Assembly (NCBI RefSeq): GCF_000514815.1
Contig: NZ_AZWQ01000017.1
Span: forward strand, 59,400-123,399
Source: Salinispora fenicalii
GTDB lineage: Bacteria > Actinomycetota > Actinomycetes > Mycobacteriales > Micromonosporaceae
Direction of reading: 5' to 3'
DNA: 64,000 nucleotides
Position numbers and translations under genes: made by a program. This document shows positions 1 to 7,107 of this stretch, piece by piece. The notes beneath the pieces are model-generated. The model was not told where the DNA came from. It did no database searches and was given only the letters and a program-made list of their open reading frames with translations. Within the stretch, counting starts at the first letter, position 1; each line of letters begins with the position of its first letter.

Positions 1-1
1 T

Positions 2-55
2 CAACGCGGCATCCCCAAGGTCGGCTGCGCCACCCACTCGAAAACCCTTGTCTAA
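2..55 (+). CDS. possible 3' end of a truncated upstream gene
   Basis: An open frame enters from the left window edge and ends at a TAA at 53-55, encoding at least 17 residues ending in CATHSKTLV. There is too little sequence to assign a family. Frame choice rests only on the open frame ending just before a promoter-like inverted repeat, so this may be chance. Confidence 0.2.
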   Translation, partial: QRGIPKVGCATHSKTLV

Positions 56-61
56 GACAAG
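47..61. promoter_or_regulatory. perfect inverted repeat, candidate operator
   Basis: CTTGTC-taa-GACAAG is a perfect 6-bp inverted repeat 51 bp upstream of the first small gene. AT-rich TAGTAT follows at about 71-76 and could be a -10 element. The arrangement suggests a repressor-bound promoter controlling the small gene pair. The regulator is unknown. Confidence 0.4.
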
Positions 62-112
62 AGTTATTGCTAGTATTTCCTTGACAGAAACAAGGGGATG
101 GGGTGAGACTGG

Positions 113-253
113 ATGAGTAATCGGATGGACCAGATCGTCGCAGCGGCGGCGCGGCAGGGCTTCAGCGTCCGCCAAACGCGCACCGGGACATGGATCTTCA
201 GCAAAGGGATCACGACCCTGACGTTCGAGCACGCGCCACACACTTCTAAATAG
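113..253 (+). CDS. 46-aa small protein, hypothetical
   Basis: A short frame reads MSNRMDQIVAAAARQGFSV...ending HAPHTSK. The ATG follows a purine-rich GGATGGGG segment. The leader GACAGAAACAAGGGGATGG (83-101) recurs with one mismatch before the next gene (303-321), which supports both being translated genes of one unit. The 'AAARQGFSVRQTRTGTWIFSKG' stretch faintly recalls the beta-strand core of HicA-type RNA-binding toxins, but the protein is shorter than HicA and no partner antitoxin is evident. Function is not assigned. Confidence 0.5.
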   Translation: MSNRMDQIVAAAARQGFSVRQTRTGTWIFSKGITTLTFEHAPHTSK

Positions 254-332
254 TGGATGGACCTGCTCCACACGCTACGCGGCCCCCACCCCATCCGGAT
301 CCGACAGGAACAAGGGGATGGAGGAATCCAGT

Positions 333-833
333 ATGACACCCCAGCAGTGGCACGCCGCCGTAACCATTCGCCGCTGGAACGCGCAGCCCAGCGACGACCA
401 ACTCGCCGAGATCACCCGCGTCCTGCCTGGCTACGGCATCATCGTTGACACCGGCGTTGACCGGGTACGCCTGGAGATGACCATCGAGGCGAGCACCGTC
501 CGCCAGGCCGCCGACGCGGCCGTCCGCGCGGCCCGGACCGCGCACAGCCAGGCAATCAGCAGTGCACCCGAGGTCACCGCCCTACGCGTCATCACCGCCG
601 AGGACCACGAACGGGAGATCTCCCGACCACACCCGATGAGCCTCGTTGGCAACGCCGAGATCGCCCGCATCCTCAACGTGTCACGGCAGCGGGTCGAACA
701 GCTCGCCCGGGAGAACGAGGCGTTCCCGGCCCCGGTCGCCCGGCTGGCCGCTGGCCCCGTATACACCCGGGGCAGCATCGACGCGTTCAACACCGGCTGG
801 CAGCGCAAACCGGGCCGACCGAAGACGACCTAG
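333..833 (+). CDS. HTH DNA-binding protein, mobile-element type
   Basis: The protein has 166 residues. I chose the ATG at 333 because GGATGGAGGAA lies at ideal spacing before it. The N-terminal half (about 1-90) has alternating helices and strands and is unrecognised. The C-terminal 60 residues contain an AlpA/MerR-like winged helix-turn-helix ('NAEIARILNVSRQRVEQLA', then FPAPVARL...YTRGSIDAF), followed by a basic tail GRPKTT. Such proteins are common in actinomycete integrative elements and phage remnants. It probably acts as a regulator or excision-type factor for the pair of genes here. A hairpin terminator follows directly. The target is unknown. Confidence 0.7.
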   Translation: MTPQQWHAAVTIRRWNAQPSDDQLAEITRVLPGYGIIVDTGVDRVRLEMTIEASTVRQAADAAVRAARTAHSQAISSAPEVTALRVITAEDHEREISRPHPMSLVGNAEIARILNVSRQRVEQLARENEAFPAPVARLAAGPVYTRGSIDAFNTGWQRKPGRPKTT

Positions 834-844
834 ACACCACAACG

Positions 845-872
845 CCCCGCCCGGCTCTGAGGCCAGGCGGGG
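845..872 (+). terminator. intrinsic terminator-like hairpin
   Basis: CCCCGCC (845-851) pairs with GGCGGGG (866-872) a few bases after the stop of the HTH gene at 833. It has no strong T-tract, which is usual for high-GC actinomycetes. Confidence 0.55.
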
Positions 873-903
873 TGCGGGCAATAGGAGCCCGTCCTAGCCA
901 TGG

Positions 904-1320
904 TCAGTTCGGGACTGCGGCGGCAAACTCCGCTGGGGCGGTGGCGGTCAGGCTGGCGACCGCCCAGCGGTCGCCCTCCACCACAACCGCCCCGAACTGC
1001 CGCATGGAGTCAACCCACCCGGATTGGGCGGCACCCGGGGCGAACACGGCAACCGTCACCTCATCGCCGCCGCCCATCGTGCAGGTGCCCATCTCGTACC
1101 GCCCCGGATCAAGTGCGATCTGCGCTCCGCCGCCGCATCCGGCGGACCACATGAGCGCTACCACACCAAACACTGTGCTCTGTGCTGCCGGGGTCGGCGC
1201 GTGACCCCACGTAACGGGGTCCGGAGTCCGGTTGCCGCCCTGGGCGGTGGCTAGGACTAGCCAACTGAGCGCCAAGCCGACAAGGACGCCAATCAAGGAT
1301 GCGATTAGGTCCCGGCGCAC
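904..1320 (-). CDS. small membrane-anchored protein, hypothetical
   Basis: The protein has 138 residues with an N-terminal membrane helix (about residues 5-26, IASLIGVLVGLALSWLVLA) and a second hydrophobic stretch around 48-65 containing SAGCGGG. The remainder is a soluble, probably extracytoplasmic domain with TCTMGGGDEVTVAVFA. It lies downstream of and on the same strand as the RiPP methyltransferase, but a hairpin at 1469-1502 separates them, so it may not belong to that operon. I recognise no family. A role in export or immunity for the RiPP would be speculation. Confidence 0.5.
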   Translation of the reverse strand: MRRDLIASLIGVLVGLALSWLVLATAQGGNRTPDPVTWGHAPTPAAQSTVFGVVALMWSAGCGGGAQIALDPGRYEMGTCTMGGGDEVTVAVFAPGAAQSGWVDSMRQFGAVVVEGDRWAVASLTATAPAEFAAAVPN

Positions 1321-1468
1321 CGTCGGTCCCCTCGTCGGCGGGCTACCGCCACAGTAGTGATCACGATCGGTGTGCAGTTCACTACCGGACCCTACGCCGG
1401 GTTGTCAAACCAGGCCGCTGTGACACGCGCCGACCGGGGGCGCACCAGTCGGGACGACAACACGGCGC

Positions 1469-1502
1469 GGCCCCGCCCTCCCGACCTGGGAAGAGCGGGG
1501 CC
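1469..1502 (-). terminator. hairpin after the RiPP operon
   Basis: GGCCCCGC (1469-1476) and GCGGGGCC (1495-1502) form a perfect 8-bp stem just beyond the methyltransferase stop codon on the minus strand. It probably ends the RiPP transcript. Confidence 0.55.
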
Positions 1503-1518
1503 ACCTGCTTTGGTGGGC

Positions 1519-2673
1519 TTACCTTGGTGGGTCGAGGGTCCAGGTGTGTGGTCCGTTGGGTGTGTCGATCCAGAGGGTGTGGGTGCCGTTGGAGTAGATG
1601 GTGAGGCCCAGGTGGTCGTGGGTGGGGCGGCCGGCGTCGGCCCACCGGCGGCATGCGCTGGTTACCGCGTCCCAGATCCTGCGTGGTCCGCCTTGCGCGA
1701 CGGTGACGGTCGTGCCCTGGGTGTGGATTCGGGCCCAGGAGCCGGTGTCGGCGTCGACGAGGCAGTGGACCTTTTCCCCGTCGGGGAGCAGGGTGCAGTG
1801 GTAGATGCTTGGTTCGGCGAGGCGCCACCAGAACTCACCGTGTGGGTCGCCGAACAGCGCGACATCGCGGTGGTGGCCCGGTGATGTGGTGCCGGTGCTA
1901 CCCATGCACAGTGACACCATGTCTGCCACGGTCGGTCCGACGGGTCCGTCGGCGGGTCGGGCCTCGATGAACGCGGCTACCTGCGGTAGGAACCGGCCGT
2001 GACCCGTGCCGGTGTCGTCGACTCGCAGTGGTATGACGCCGTAGGACAGGTTGGCCAGGACCAGCCCGCCGGGTTTGATTTGTCGTAGCCAGGCGGCTGG
2101 TACTCGGCGTACGGAGCAGGTGGCGATCAGTCGGTCGTAGGGTGCCCGCGCTGGGTATCCGGCCAGGCCGTCCGCGGTGACCACGGTCGGCTGGTAGCCG
2201 GCGTCGGTGAGGGCGGTGGTGGCGGTGGCAACCAGGTGCGGGTCGATGTCAAGGGAGGTGACCGCCGCGTCCCCGAGTAGGTGGGCCAGGAGGGCGGCGT
2301 TGTAGCCGGTGCCGGTGCCGATCTCCAACACGGTCATGCCGGGTTGCAGGTCGAGGGCTTCCAGCATCACCGCCATGACTCCGGGCTGGGTGGATGAGCT
2401 GGTCGGCCGCCCGTCCGCGCTGATTTGGGTGACGATGGCTTCGTCGCCGTATACGGCGGCGAGGTAGGCGTCCTGGTGCTCCGGTCGGGTGGCGTGTAGC
2501 ACATCACCGACCTGCCCGTGGGAGTTCACGTCGTAGACGGCGGGGGCGAACGGGTGGCGGGCGACCGACGCGAACGCTCCCGCTACGGTGGGGCTGGTCA
2601 GATGTCCTGTGGTGTGCAGGTTGGCGACGAGGTGTTGTCGTCGTTGCCGGTAGCCGGCGTCGGTGAGGGTCAC
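1519..2673 (-). CDS. PIMT-like O-methyltransferase of an ATP-grasp RiPP cluster
   Basis: The protein has 384 residues. The GTG start overlaps the ATP-grasp stop codon (GTGA), indicating translational coupling, so the much longer open frame upstream is not used. The N-terminal 230 residues carry the protein-L-isoaspartate methyltransferase fold with SAM motif I VLEIGTGTGYNAALLAHLL. An extended C-terminal domain of about 150 residues distinguishes RiPP-associated members from housekeeping PIMT. In characterised graspetide clusters such as fuscimiditide, the homologue methylates an aspartate of the ester-crosslinked peptide, which then collapses to an aspartimide. The same role is inferred here from the adjacent ligase and precursor. 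Confidence 0.85.
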   Translation of the reverse strand: MTLTDAGYRQRRQHLVANLHTTGHLTSPTVAGAFASVARHPFAPAVYDVNSHGQVGDVLHATRPEHQDAYLAAVYGDEAIVTQISADGRPTSSSTQPGVMAVMLEALDLQPGMTVLEIGTGTGYNAALLAHLLGDAAVTSLDIDPHLVATATTALTDAGYQPTVVTADGLAGYPARAPYDRLIATCSVRRVPAAWLRQIKPGGLVLANLSYGVIPLRVDDTGTGHGRFLPQVAAFIEARPADGPVGPTVADMVSLCMGSTGTTSPGHHRDVALFGDPHGEFWWRLAEPSIYHCTLLPDGEKVHCLVDADTGSWARIHTQGTTVTVAQGGPRRIWDAVTSACRRWADAGRPTHDHLGLTIYSNGTHTLWIDTPNGPHTWTLDPPR

Positions 2674-3626
2674 GGCATCTCCAGGTACTCGGCGATCGCG
2701 GCGGCGATGGGTAGCCCCGTCTCGGCTTCGATCCAGGCCCACTGGCCGCCCGGGTTCACCTCTAGAAACACGTAGTCGCCGGTCGGGGTGACGATCAGGT
2801 CGATTGCGGCGAACGCGAGGCCCAAGGCATTGGTCAGGGACAGGAGCTGGTCGGTGAGGGTGTCGGGCAGTGTGACCGGTGTGTAGGTGAGATTGTCGTA
2901 GTCGGTGCGCCAGTCGATGCGGGCGGCGTCGGAGTGCGCGTCGATGCGGGCGGCGAACACGTGCCGTCCGATGGTGGTGACGCGTAGCTCGTGGTCTTTC
3001 GGTATCTGGTGTTGGAGCAGGTGCGCGGTGCCGGTGACCGCGTCGGTGATCTGCTCGGCGGTGACTGGGGTGGTGGCCAGTGCCATCAGGTGTCCGGTGT
3101 CGGTGTCGAGGTAGGGGCGCACGTGCAGCGGTTTGTAGATCGCCCCGTTGGGGGCGGCGGCGACGAAGGCCCGCGCTGCCGGCGCCTCGTTGGTGATCAG
3201 CGTGTGGGGGGTGGTCAGGCCGCAGCGGGCTGCGACCGCGAGTTGCACGGGTTTGTAGTCGGCTGCCGCCATGTGGTGGGGGTGGTTGACCCATCGCACT
3301 GGCAGCGCCGCCACCAGGCCGCCGAATCCCATGCGGGCTTCCTGGGTGGCCCACCGCCGTTCGTAGTCGTTGAGGCCATCGGCTAGCCGGAACGGGCCGG
3401 GCCGCCGGTAGTAGACCGCGGTGACATTCTCCAGCCGGGTTTGCCGGTGAGCGTCGGTGAGGACGCCGGACCAGCCGCCCTGGCCGCCGTTCTCCGCGGC
3501 CAGGGTGAGGAGTTGGGGGAAGTCGCCGGTGTCGACGCGATGTACCTGCGCGTCCCGGGTGTGCAGCGCGGTGATGACCAGGTCGGCGGTCACGTCGCGG
3601 GGTTCGGTCAGCACCAGGATCGTCAC
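2670..3626 (-). CDS. ATP-grasp peptide ligase (graspetide synthetase)
   Basis: The protein has 318 residues starting at GTG. It shows an N-terminal pre-ATP-grasp domain (VYYRRPGPFRL), the central HMAAADYKPVQLA and GAIYKPL nucleotide-binding segments, and the C-terminal Mg-binding motif VFLEVNPGGQWAW at about 283-295. This matches the actinobacterial SAV_5884-like RiPP maturase family. The enzyme should activate Asp/Glu side chains of the precursor as acyl phosphates and form omega-ester bonds to Ser/Thr. It starts 5 nt after the precursor stop and overlaps the methyltransferase start by 4 nt, so the three are one operon. Confidence 0.88.
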   Translation of the reverse strand: MTILVLTEPRDVTADLVITALHTRDAQVHRVDTGDFPQLLTLAAENGGQGGWSGVLTDAHRQTRLENVTAVYYRRPGPFRLADGLNDYERRWATQEARMGFGGLVAALPVRWVNHPHHMAAADYKPVQLAVAARCGLTTPHTLITNEAPAARAFVAAAPNGAIYKPLHVRPYLDTDTGHLMALATTPVTAEQITDAVTGTAHLLQHQIPKDHELRVTTIGRHVFAARIDAHSDAARIDWRTDYDNLTYTPVTLPDTLTDQLLSLTNALGLAFAAIDLIVTPTGDYVFLEVNPGGQWAWIEAETGLPIAAAIAEYLEMP

Positions 3627-3631
3627 GGGTG

Positions 3632-3928
3632 TCAGTCCTGGTAGGTGTCCGGGGTGGAGTCGTTGAAGTTTTGGTGATCGTAGGAGGTCTTGCTGTTCGT
3701 GGCGACCTTCTGCGTGGTCTGCGGCTTACCCAAGGTGGTGCCGTCGACACCGATCACGGTCTGCGTCACCGGGTCCAGGTGGGCGTCGGTCAGGTCAACC
3801 ACCGGAACCTCAGCACCAACCTGCGTGGACAGCGTCAACCCGAACGGGCGAGCCGGGCTCACCCGTCCCTGCTCGGTACGGCTGTCGTAGAGCGGCAGCA
3901 GGCAGCGGTCCGGGGCGAACGTCGTCAT
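3632..3928 (-). CDS. RiPP precursor peptide, ATP-grasp target
   Basis: The peptide has 98 residues. The start is set by GGAGG seven bases before ATG. A longer in-frame ORF lacks such a site. The leader has the conserved-type PFGL motif (residues 28-31, ARPFGLTLSTQ), expected to be recognised by the ATP-grasp ligase. The C-terminal 22 residues are rich in Ser/Thr (77, 79, 81, 82, 91, 92, 95) and Asp (84, 90, 94, 98), ending NFNDSTPDTYQD. These are the nucleophiles and acids needed for side-chain ester rings, with DS and DT steps as candidate aspartimide sites. No protease or exporter gene is adjacent. The mature structure cannot be read from sequence. Confidence 0.85.
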   Translation of the reverse strand: MTTFAPDRCLLPLYDSRTEQGRVSPARPFGLTLSTQVGAEVPVVDLTDAHLDPVTQTVIGVDGTTLGKPQTTQKVATNSKTSYDHQNFNDSTPDTYQD

Positions 3929-4019
3929 AGCGACCTCCATCATTGAGGGGTTTACCTTGCGATTCGTGGTGCTCCGAGCAGGTCCCGCCACCACCGGCGG
4001 ACGGTCGCGTCGGCCGGCG

Positions 4020-4250
4020 TCAACGCCGGCTCCCGGCGCGTTGCGGGGGCGCCCACCCGTCCTGCCCGAGTGTGGCTAGGTAGTCGTATGCGGTTTCGGT
4101 GGGCGGGCACGGCCATGCGGATCGGCAGATCGGGCACCGGTCGACGCGCGGCCAGTGTTCGGTGATGATCCGCCGAGCGGACAGGATCATCCGGTTGCGT
4201 AGCTGGACCGTCGACAGGCTGCCGGAGCGCGGCCGGGCGTGGGTGGCCAT
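4020..4250 (-). CDS. small cysteine-containing protein of the RiPP locus
   Basis: The protein has 76 residues. The ATG start overlaps the stop of the upstream 60-residue gene (TGATG), so the two are translationally coupled and the longer frame upstream is not used. It has a basic helical middle (STVQLRNRMILSARRII) followed by CPICRSAWPCPP, a CxxC...C arrangement that could bind zinc. Position between regulator and precursor on the same strand suggests a cluster function, perhaps regulatory or a partner for maturation. I recognise no named family. Confidence 0.65.
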   Translation of the reverse strand: MATHARPRSGSLSTVQLRNRMILSARRIITEHWPRVDRCPICRSAWPCPPTETAYDYLATLGQDGWAPPQRAGSRR

Positions 4251-4432
4251 CACCGGCGGCGGTTGGCCCGTTGCCGGGCGAGCGGGGTCAGTAGTGGCCG
4301 GCTGTCGAAGATGACTGTCGGCTGGTTGTGCAGCGGGGAGTAGGCGCCGGCCCGCGCCACGTACCGGGTGGCGGGGCCGACCGCGTCCAGCCGTGCGGGC
4401 CGGCGGCGGAGTCGGCGGAGTAGCCGGATCAT
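4250..4432 (-). CDS. 60-aa basic small protein of the RiPP locus
   Basis: The protein begins MIRLLRRLRRRPARLDAVG and ends ARQRANRRR. It is strongly basic, with a conserved-looking centre RYVARAGAYSPLHNQPTVI. It is the first gene after the candidate operator at 4531-4555 and overlaps the next gene by one base, so it likely heads a leader operon feeding into the precursor. No family is recognised. Confidence 0.6.
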   Translation of the reverse strand: MIRLLRRLRRRPARLDAVGPATRYVARAGAYSPLHNQPTVIFDSRPLLTPLARQRANRRR

Positions 4433-4530
4433 GCGCGTGCTCCCCTCGATCAGGTCGAGGCGGCAACGGCATCAGTGTCACCACCCAGGATGATCCTGCG
4501 GTGACGCGGTGCTACTTGTCAGGATGGGCG

Positions 4531-4555
4531 CTGTCCGTTACCGGGTAGCGGACAG
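4531..4555. promoter_or_regulatory. inverted repeat, candidate operator for the RiPP operon
   Basis: CTGTCCGTTACC and GGTAGCGGACAG (one central base, 11 of 12 positions complementary) form a near-perfect palindrome about 100 bp upstream of the 60-residue gene. It straddles the stop codon of the XRE regulator gene. The TGTCCGCTAC half-site recurs at 5850 upstream of the regulator, so the XRE protein is the natural candidate ligand. Confidence 0.5.
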
Positions 4556-5674
4556 GCGGCGGACAGCCTCGGTGACCTGCCCAGCCAGCGCCCGTGACGC
4601 GGTGGCGTCAGCGATGGCGCGAGCCTCGTCTAGGACCTGCCGGGCGGTGCTGGTGTCCCCGGCCTGCGTGTGCGCCACCGCGAGGTGCACTAGGTGCCGG
4701 CCGTGCCAGTCCGACCCGCGGGCGTCCTCACTCGCCCCGGCGACCCCGGCGGTCAGCAGCCGCAGGGCTCGATCGTTGGCCCGGTCGTCCCGGGCGCCCA
4801 GGTACCGCCACACAATCCCCTGCTGCACGGAGAAAAACGCGGGCGTGTACCAGTAACCCCACGGCGACAAGGGCTGGCCGGTGGCCTGCTCAGCAAGATC
4901 GGCAGCCTCACTCAGGAGGCCGATCACCTCGCGTGGGTGGGCGTCGGCCATAGCTAGGCCGCGGGCGCCCTGCCCGGCGGAGTACGCGCGTAGCGCGGTG
5001 TGGACCGCATCGTCTCGCCGGGCCGCCCCGGACAGGCCGATCATGGACGGCAGATCCCCGCACCCCTCGGCTTGATGGCCTTGAAATGAGAGCACAGCGG
5101 CGATCAGGTCCCGGTTTCCGGCCTCGGTGGCCCATTGCAGCGCACGCCTGAGCCACATTGTTGCGGCGCGGTCATCACCGGTGGCAATCCCTAGCCACCC
5201 GGCGAATTGGGCCCATTGCGCGGCCATATCCACAACCGCCGGCCGGACCTGATGGCCGGCGTCTCGCAGCAGAGACACAACGGTGTCGAGCTGCACGCGG
5301 ACCGGGTCGACAACCAGCGTCGACCCGATGCTGTCCTCCAAGCGCCGGTAGCTGGCGAGCAGGTCGGCCAGGGCATCCACTGCGCCGTGATCGACCCGGC
5401 GGGGATGCTGGGCCGCGTATAGGGCGCGCTCGCTGGGGGTGGGCATGTCAGCTACGAGAGCGGCCAGGGCCCCGCCCGCAGCTAGGGCGTCGTCCAATCG
5501 CGTGGCGACATCCACCGTTGGCCTGGTGCGGCCGGTCTCTAACTGGTGCAACAAACTCTTGCCGTAGCTGACCGCCACGCCCAACTGCCGCAATGTGAGA
5601 CCGCGTGCTTCGCGCCGCTGACGCAGCTCAGCGCCGAATCGCGGGTCCACGATGGTGCGCGTCGGTGCCGGCAT
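4538..5674 (-). CDS. XRE-family regulator with TPR-like C-terminus
   Basis: The protein has 378 residues. Residues 11-65 form a Cro/CI helix-turn-helix (GAELRQRREARGLTLRQLG, then SYGKSLLHQLETGRTRPT). The remaining 300 residues are all-helical with TPR-like repeats (ARQVLDEARAIADA near the end), as in actinobacterial regulators next to RiPP and signalling clusters. It sits upstream of and on the same strand as the graspetide operon, with similar inverted repeats on either side of the gene. The likely role is autoregulation and control of the RiPP operon, perhaps through a peptide bound by the TPR domain. Confidence 0.82.
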   Translation of the reverse strand: MPAPTRTIVDPRFGAELRQRREARGLTLRQLGVAVSYGKSLLHQLETGRTRPTVDVATRLDDALAAGGALAALVADMPTPSERALYAAQHPRRVDHGAVDALADLLASYRRLEDSIGSTLVVDPVRVQLDTVVSLLRDAGHQVRPAVVDMAAQWAQFAGWLGIATGDDRAATMWLRRALQWATEAGNRDLIAAVLSFQGHQAEGCGDLPSMIGLSGAARRDDAVHTALRAYSAGQGARGLAMADAHPREVIGLLSEAADLAEQATGQPLSPWGYWYTPAFFSVQQGIVWRYLGARDDRANDRALRLLTAGVAGASEDARGSDWHGRHLVHLAVAHTQAGDTSTARQVLDEARAIADATASRALAGQVTEAVRRLSATR

Positions 5675-6144
5675 CGGTTCTCCCAGGTAGCGGTCTGGGG
5701 TGGCGGGCGCCGACCGCTACAACCGGCGCCCTGCCGCCATCGACGGTACTCCCTGCCCGCACGTCACGCCGTCACCTGTCCGTATGGATGTTCCGGCGCG
5801 TCACGGCGTACGCCCTACCACGAAATGGTGGTTCCGAACAGGTTCGAGCTGTCCGCTACTTCATTGCGGACATTCAAAACGTCATTAGGGCGTCAAAAAA
5901 CATTCGTCGATATGACTTGTCGACTGTGGATATGCTATTAAACTCGTTCGGGCTGATCAGTGATCACGAGCAACGGTGACGGGGGCTTCCGTACGGGGGT
6001 GTGGCCCTCGGTCGCGCACCATCGCCGCCCAGGTGCGGGCGGTGATCCATCGACACACCCACGAGCAGTCTTTCCATTCACTCGTACGTGTGTTCGACTA
6101 GCACGCTCCTCATCGGCACTCACCCGGAGGTCTTCGACAGCGCC
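5675..6144. other. AT-richer intergenic region upstream of the regulator
   Basis: No convincing gene is seen in these 470 bases. The segment 5870-5945 is clearly lower in GC than its surroundings and contains promoter-like A/T runs (CGTCAAAAAACATTC, GATATGCTATTAAAC). The TGTCCGC...GCGGACA repeat at 5850-5872 lies here. Confidence 0.5.
5850..5872. promoter_or_regulatory. inverted repeat, candidate regulator operator
   Basis: TGTCCGC (5850-5856) and GCGGACA (5866-5872) flank a 9-base spacer. The left half TGTCCGCTAC matches the 4531-4555 palindrome. It lies about 175 bp upstream of the XRE regulator start, fitting autoregulation. Confidence 0.45.
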
Positions 6145-6585
6145 ATGAACTACCCCTCCCGCCCCCACCGTCGCCCCGCCATGCCACTGGTCACCCGCGT
6201 GGCGAACGCCGCCACCGCCGCCTACCAGCGCGCAATGACCAGCAAGCGCAAACGCCTGTACCAGCAGGAGATATACCGACTCCGCCAGGAGGTGCAGCGG
6301 CTTCGGGGCGAGGTCCGGGCCTGCTCCGATGTCATTGACACGATGGGCCACGACATGGAGGCGCGGCGCCGGGAATTCGTCCTGGGCGAACTCTCCCGAG
6401 TAGACGCCCACAGGCGCACGGTGGTCGTCGATCAACGGCGCCTGTTGGAGGTGCACCTTCGCGAACAGCTTGCCGCCGAACTAGAGGATGCGCTGCTGTC
6501 GGGCTTCGAGACCGGCTACAAGGCTGGACTCGCAGACGGTCCGCCGCCAGGGGCGCAACAGCGTCGACTCACAGGCGACTCATGA
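6145..6585 (+). CDS. coiled-coil small protein, hypothetical
   Basis: The protein has 146 residues from the ATG at 6145 (MNYPSRPHRRP). An upstream in-frame ATG at 6088 and a downstream one at 6181 are alternatives. The middle, about residues 30-115, is heptad-rich and highly charged (KRKRLYQQEIYRLRQEVQRL, later QRRLLEVHLREQLAAELEDAL), predicting a long coiled coil. The C-terminus has GYKAGLADG. Genes like this occur in phage-like and integrative elements. It is the last gene before a terminator and the attachment-site repeat. Function is unknown. Confidence 0.6.
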   Translation: MNYPSRPHRRPAMPLVTRVANAATAAYQRAMTSKRKRLYQQEIYRLRQEVQRLRGEVRACSDVIDTMGHDMEARRREFVLGELSRVDAHRRTVVVDQRRLLEVHLREQLAAELEDALLSGFETGYKAGLADGPPPGAQQRRLTGDS

Positions 6586-6601
6586 TCTCTACCACCGGAT
6601 A

Positions 6602-6640
6602 GTAAGAGGGCCGGTTGGAGTTCTCCAACCTGCCCTCTTA
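6602..6640 (+). terminator. strong hairpin terminator abutting the att repeat
   Basis: TAAGAGGG...GGTTGGAG pairs with CTCCAACC...CCCTCTTA in a stem of about 18 bp with a two-base loop. Its right arm runs into the 67-bp direct repeat (6634-6700). It is the counterpart of the hairpin at 9671-9706 next to the intact tRNA. Confidence 0.7.
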
Positions 6641-6700
6641 CCTGCAAATATTCAACGTGGGCGATACTGGGATCGAACCAGTGACCTCTTCGGTGTGAAC
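6634..6700. repeat. attachment site, distal copy (tRNA-Val 3' half)
   Basis: These 67 bases are identical to 9701-9767. They comprise the 3' half of tRNA-Val(CAC), from the anticodon loop to the discriminator, plus 24 bp downstream. The tRNA 5' half is missing here, so this is the remnant created by site-specific integration. Confidence 0.9.
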
Positions 6701-6865
6701 AAGGTCAACATCTGCCGCGTACGTAGACGTTTGGCTATCAACCCTGGTCAGGCTCTTGGTGTTCGTTGGTCTGGCGAGGTGCGCAAGGCGGCTAGCTGGA
6801 AGATCATCTCCCCGGTTTCTCCCAGGGCTAGGCATGTGCTGCCGTGTCGCCCGGTACGCGCTGGG

Positions 6866-7060
6866 CTACTGCTCGTCGGTTCGCTGGGTCGGCCGCTTCT
6901 CGGCGATCCACGCCACTACCGCATCCCGCTCCCAGATCCGCCCGGTCGCCAAGGTGTCCAGCGGTGCCGGGAATCCGGGGCGCGCCACGATCTCCGATGC
7001 ACGCTGCCGGCTGACACCGCCCAACAGTTGTTGGATTTCCGACATGCCCGCGAGCCGCAT
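6866..7060 (-). CDS. excisionase-like HTH protein
   Basis: The protein has 64 residues from the ATG at 7060 (MRLAGMSEIQQLLG); a longer frame upstream has a composition unlike coding sequence. It is a complete AlpA/Xis-type winged HTH: SEIQQLLGGVSRQRASEIV, FPAPLDTLATGRIWERDAV and a tail VAWIAEKR. Such proteins bind att arm sites to steer recombination toward excision, or regulate excision genes. Unusually it is not next to the integrase but at the opposite end of the element and on the other strand. Confidence 0.75.
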   Translation of the reverse strand: MRLAGMSEIQQLLGGVSRQRASEIVARPGFPAPLDTLATGRIWERDAVVAWIAEKRPTQRTDEQ

Positions 7061-7096
7061 AGATCCGACCGTACGGACTTGCCGAGCAGCAGCCCT

Positions 7097-7107
7097 GTCA
7101 AGTTGAC
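7097..7107. promoter_or_regulatory. GTCAAGTTGAC palindrome in divergent promoter region
   Basis: GTCAA-g-TTGAC lies between the divergent excisionase-like gene and the 93-residue gene. A second TTGACA follows at 7112. This fits a shared operator or overlapping -35 elements. No regulator has been identified. Confidence 0.35.

Noticed and set aside
2674..3750. Upstream half of a 743-residue minus-strand frame running through the ATP-grasp gene
   Set aside because: It is the antisense-composition shadow of the ATP-grasp and precursor genes. Only the last 384 codons (from the GTG overlapping the ATP-grasp stop) are the real methyltransferase.
5938..6456. 172-residue minus-strand frame
   Set aside because: It lies opposite the coiled-coil gene, whose heptad pattern and terminator support the plus strand instead.
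6661..6732. Second full tRNA-Val next to the attachment repeat
   Set aside because: Only the 3' half matches. The 5' half does not form a D-arm or acceptor stem, so it is an att remnant.
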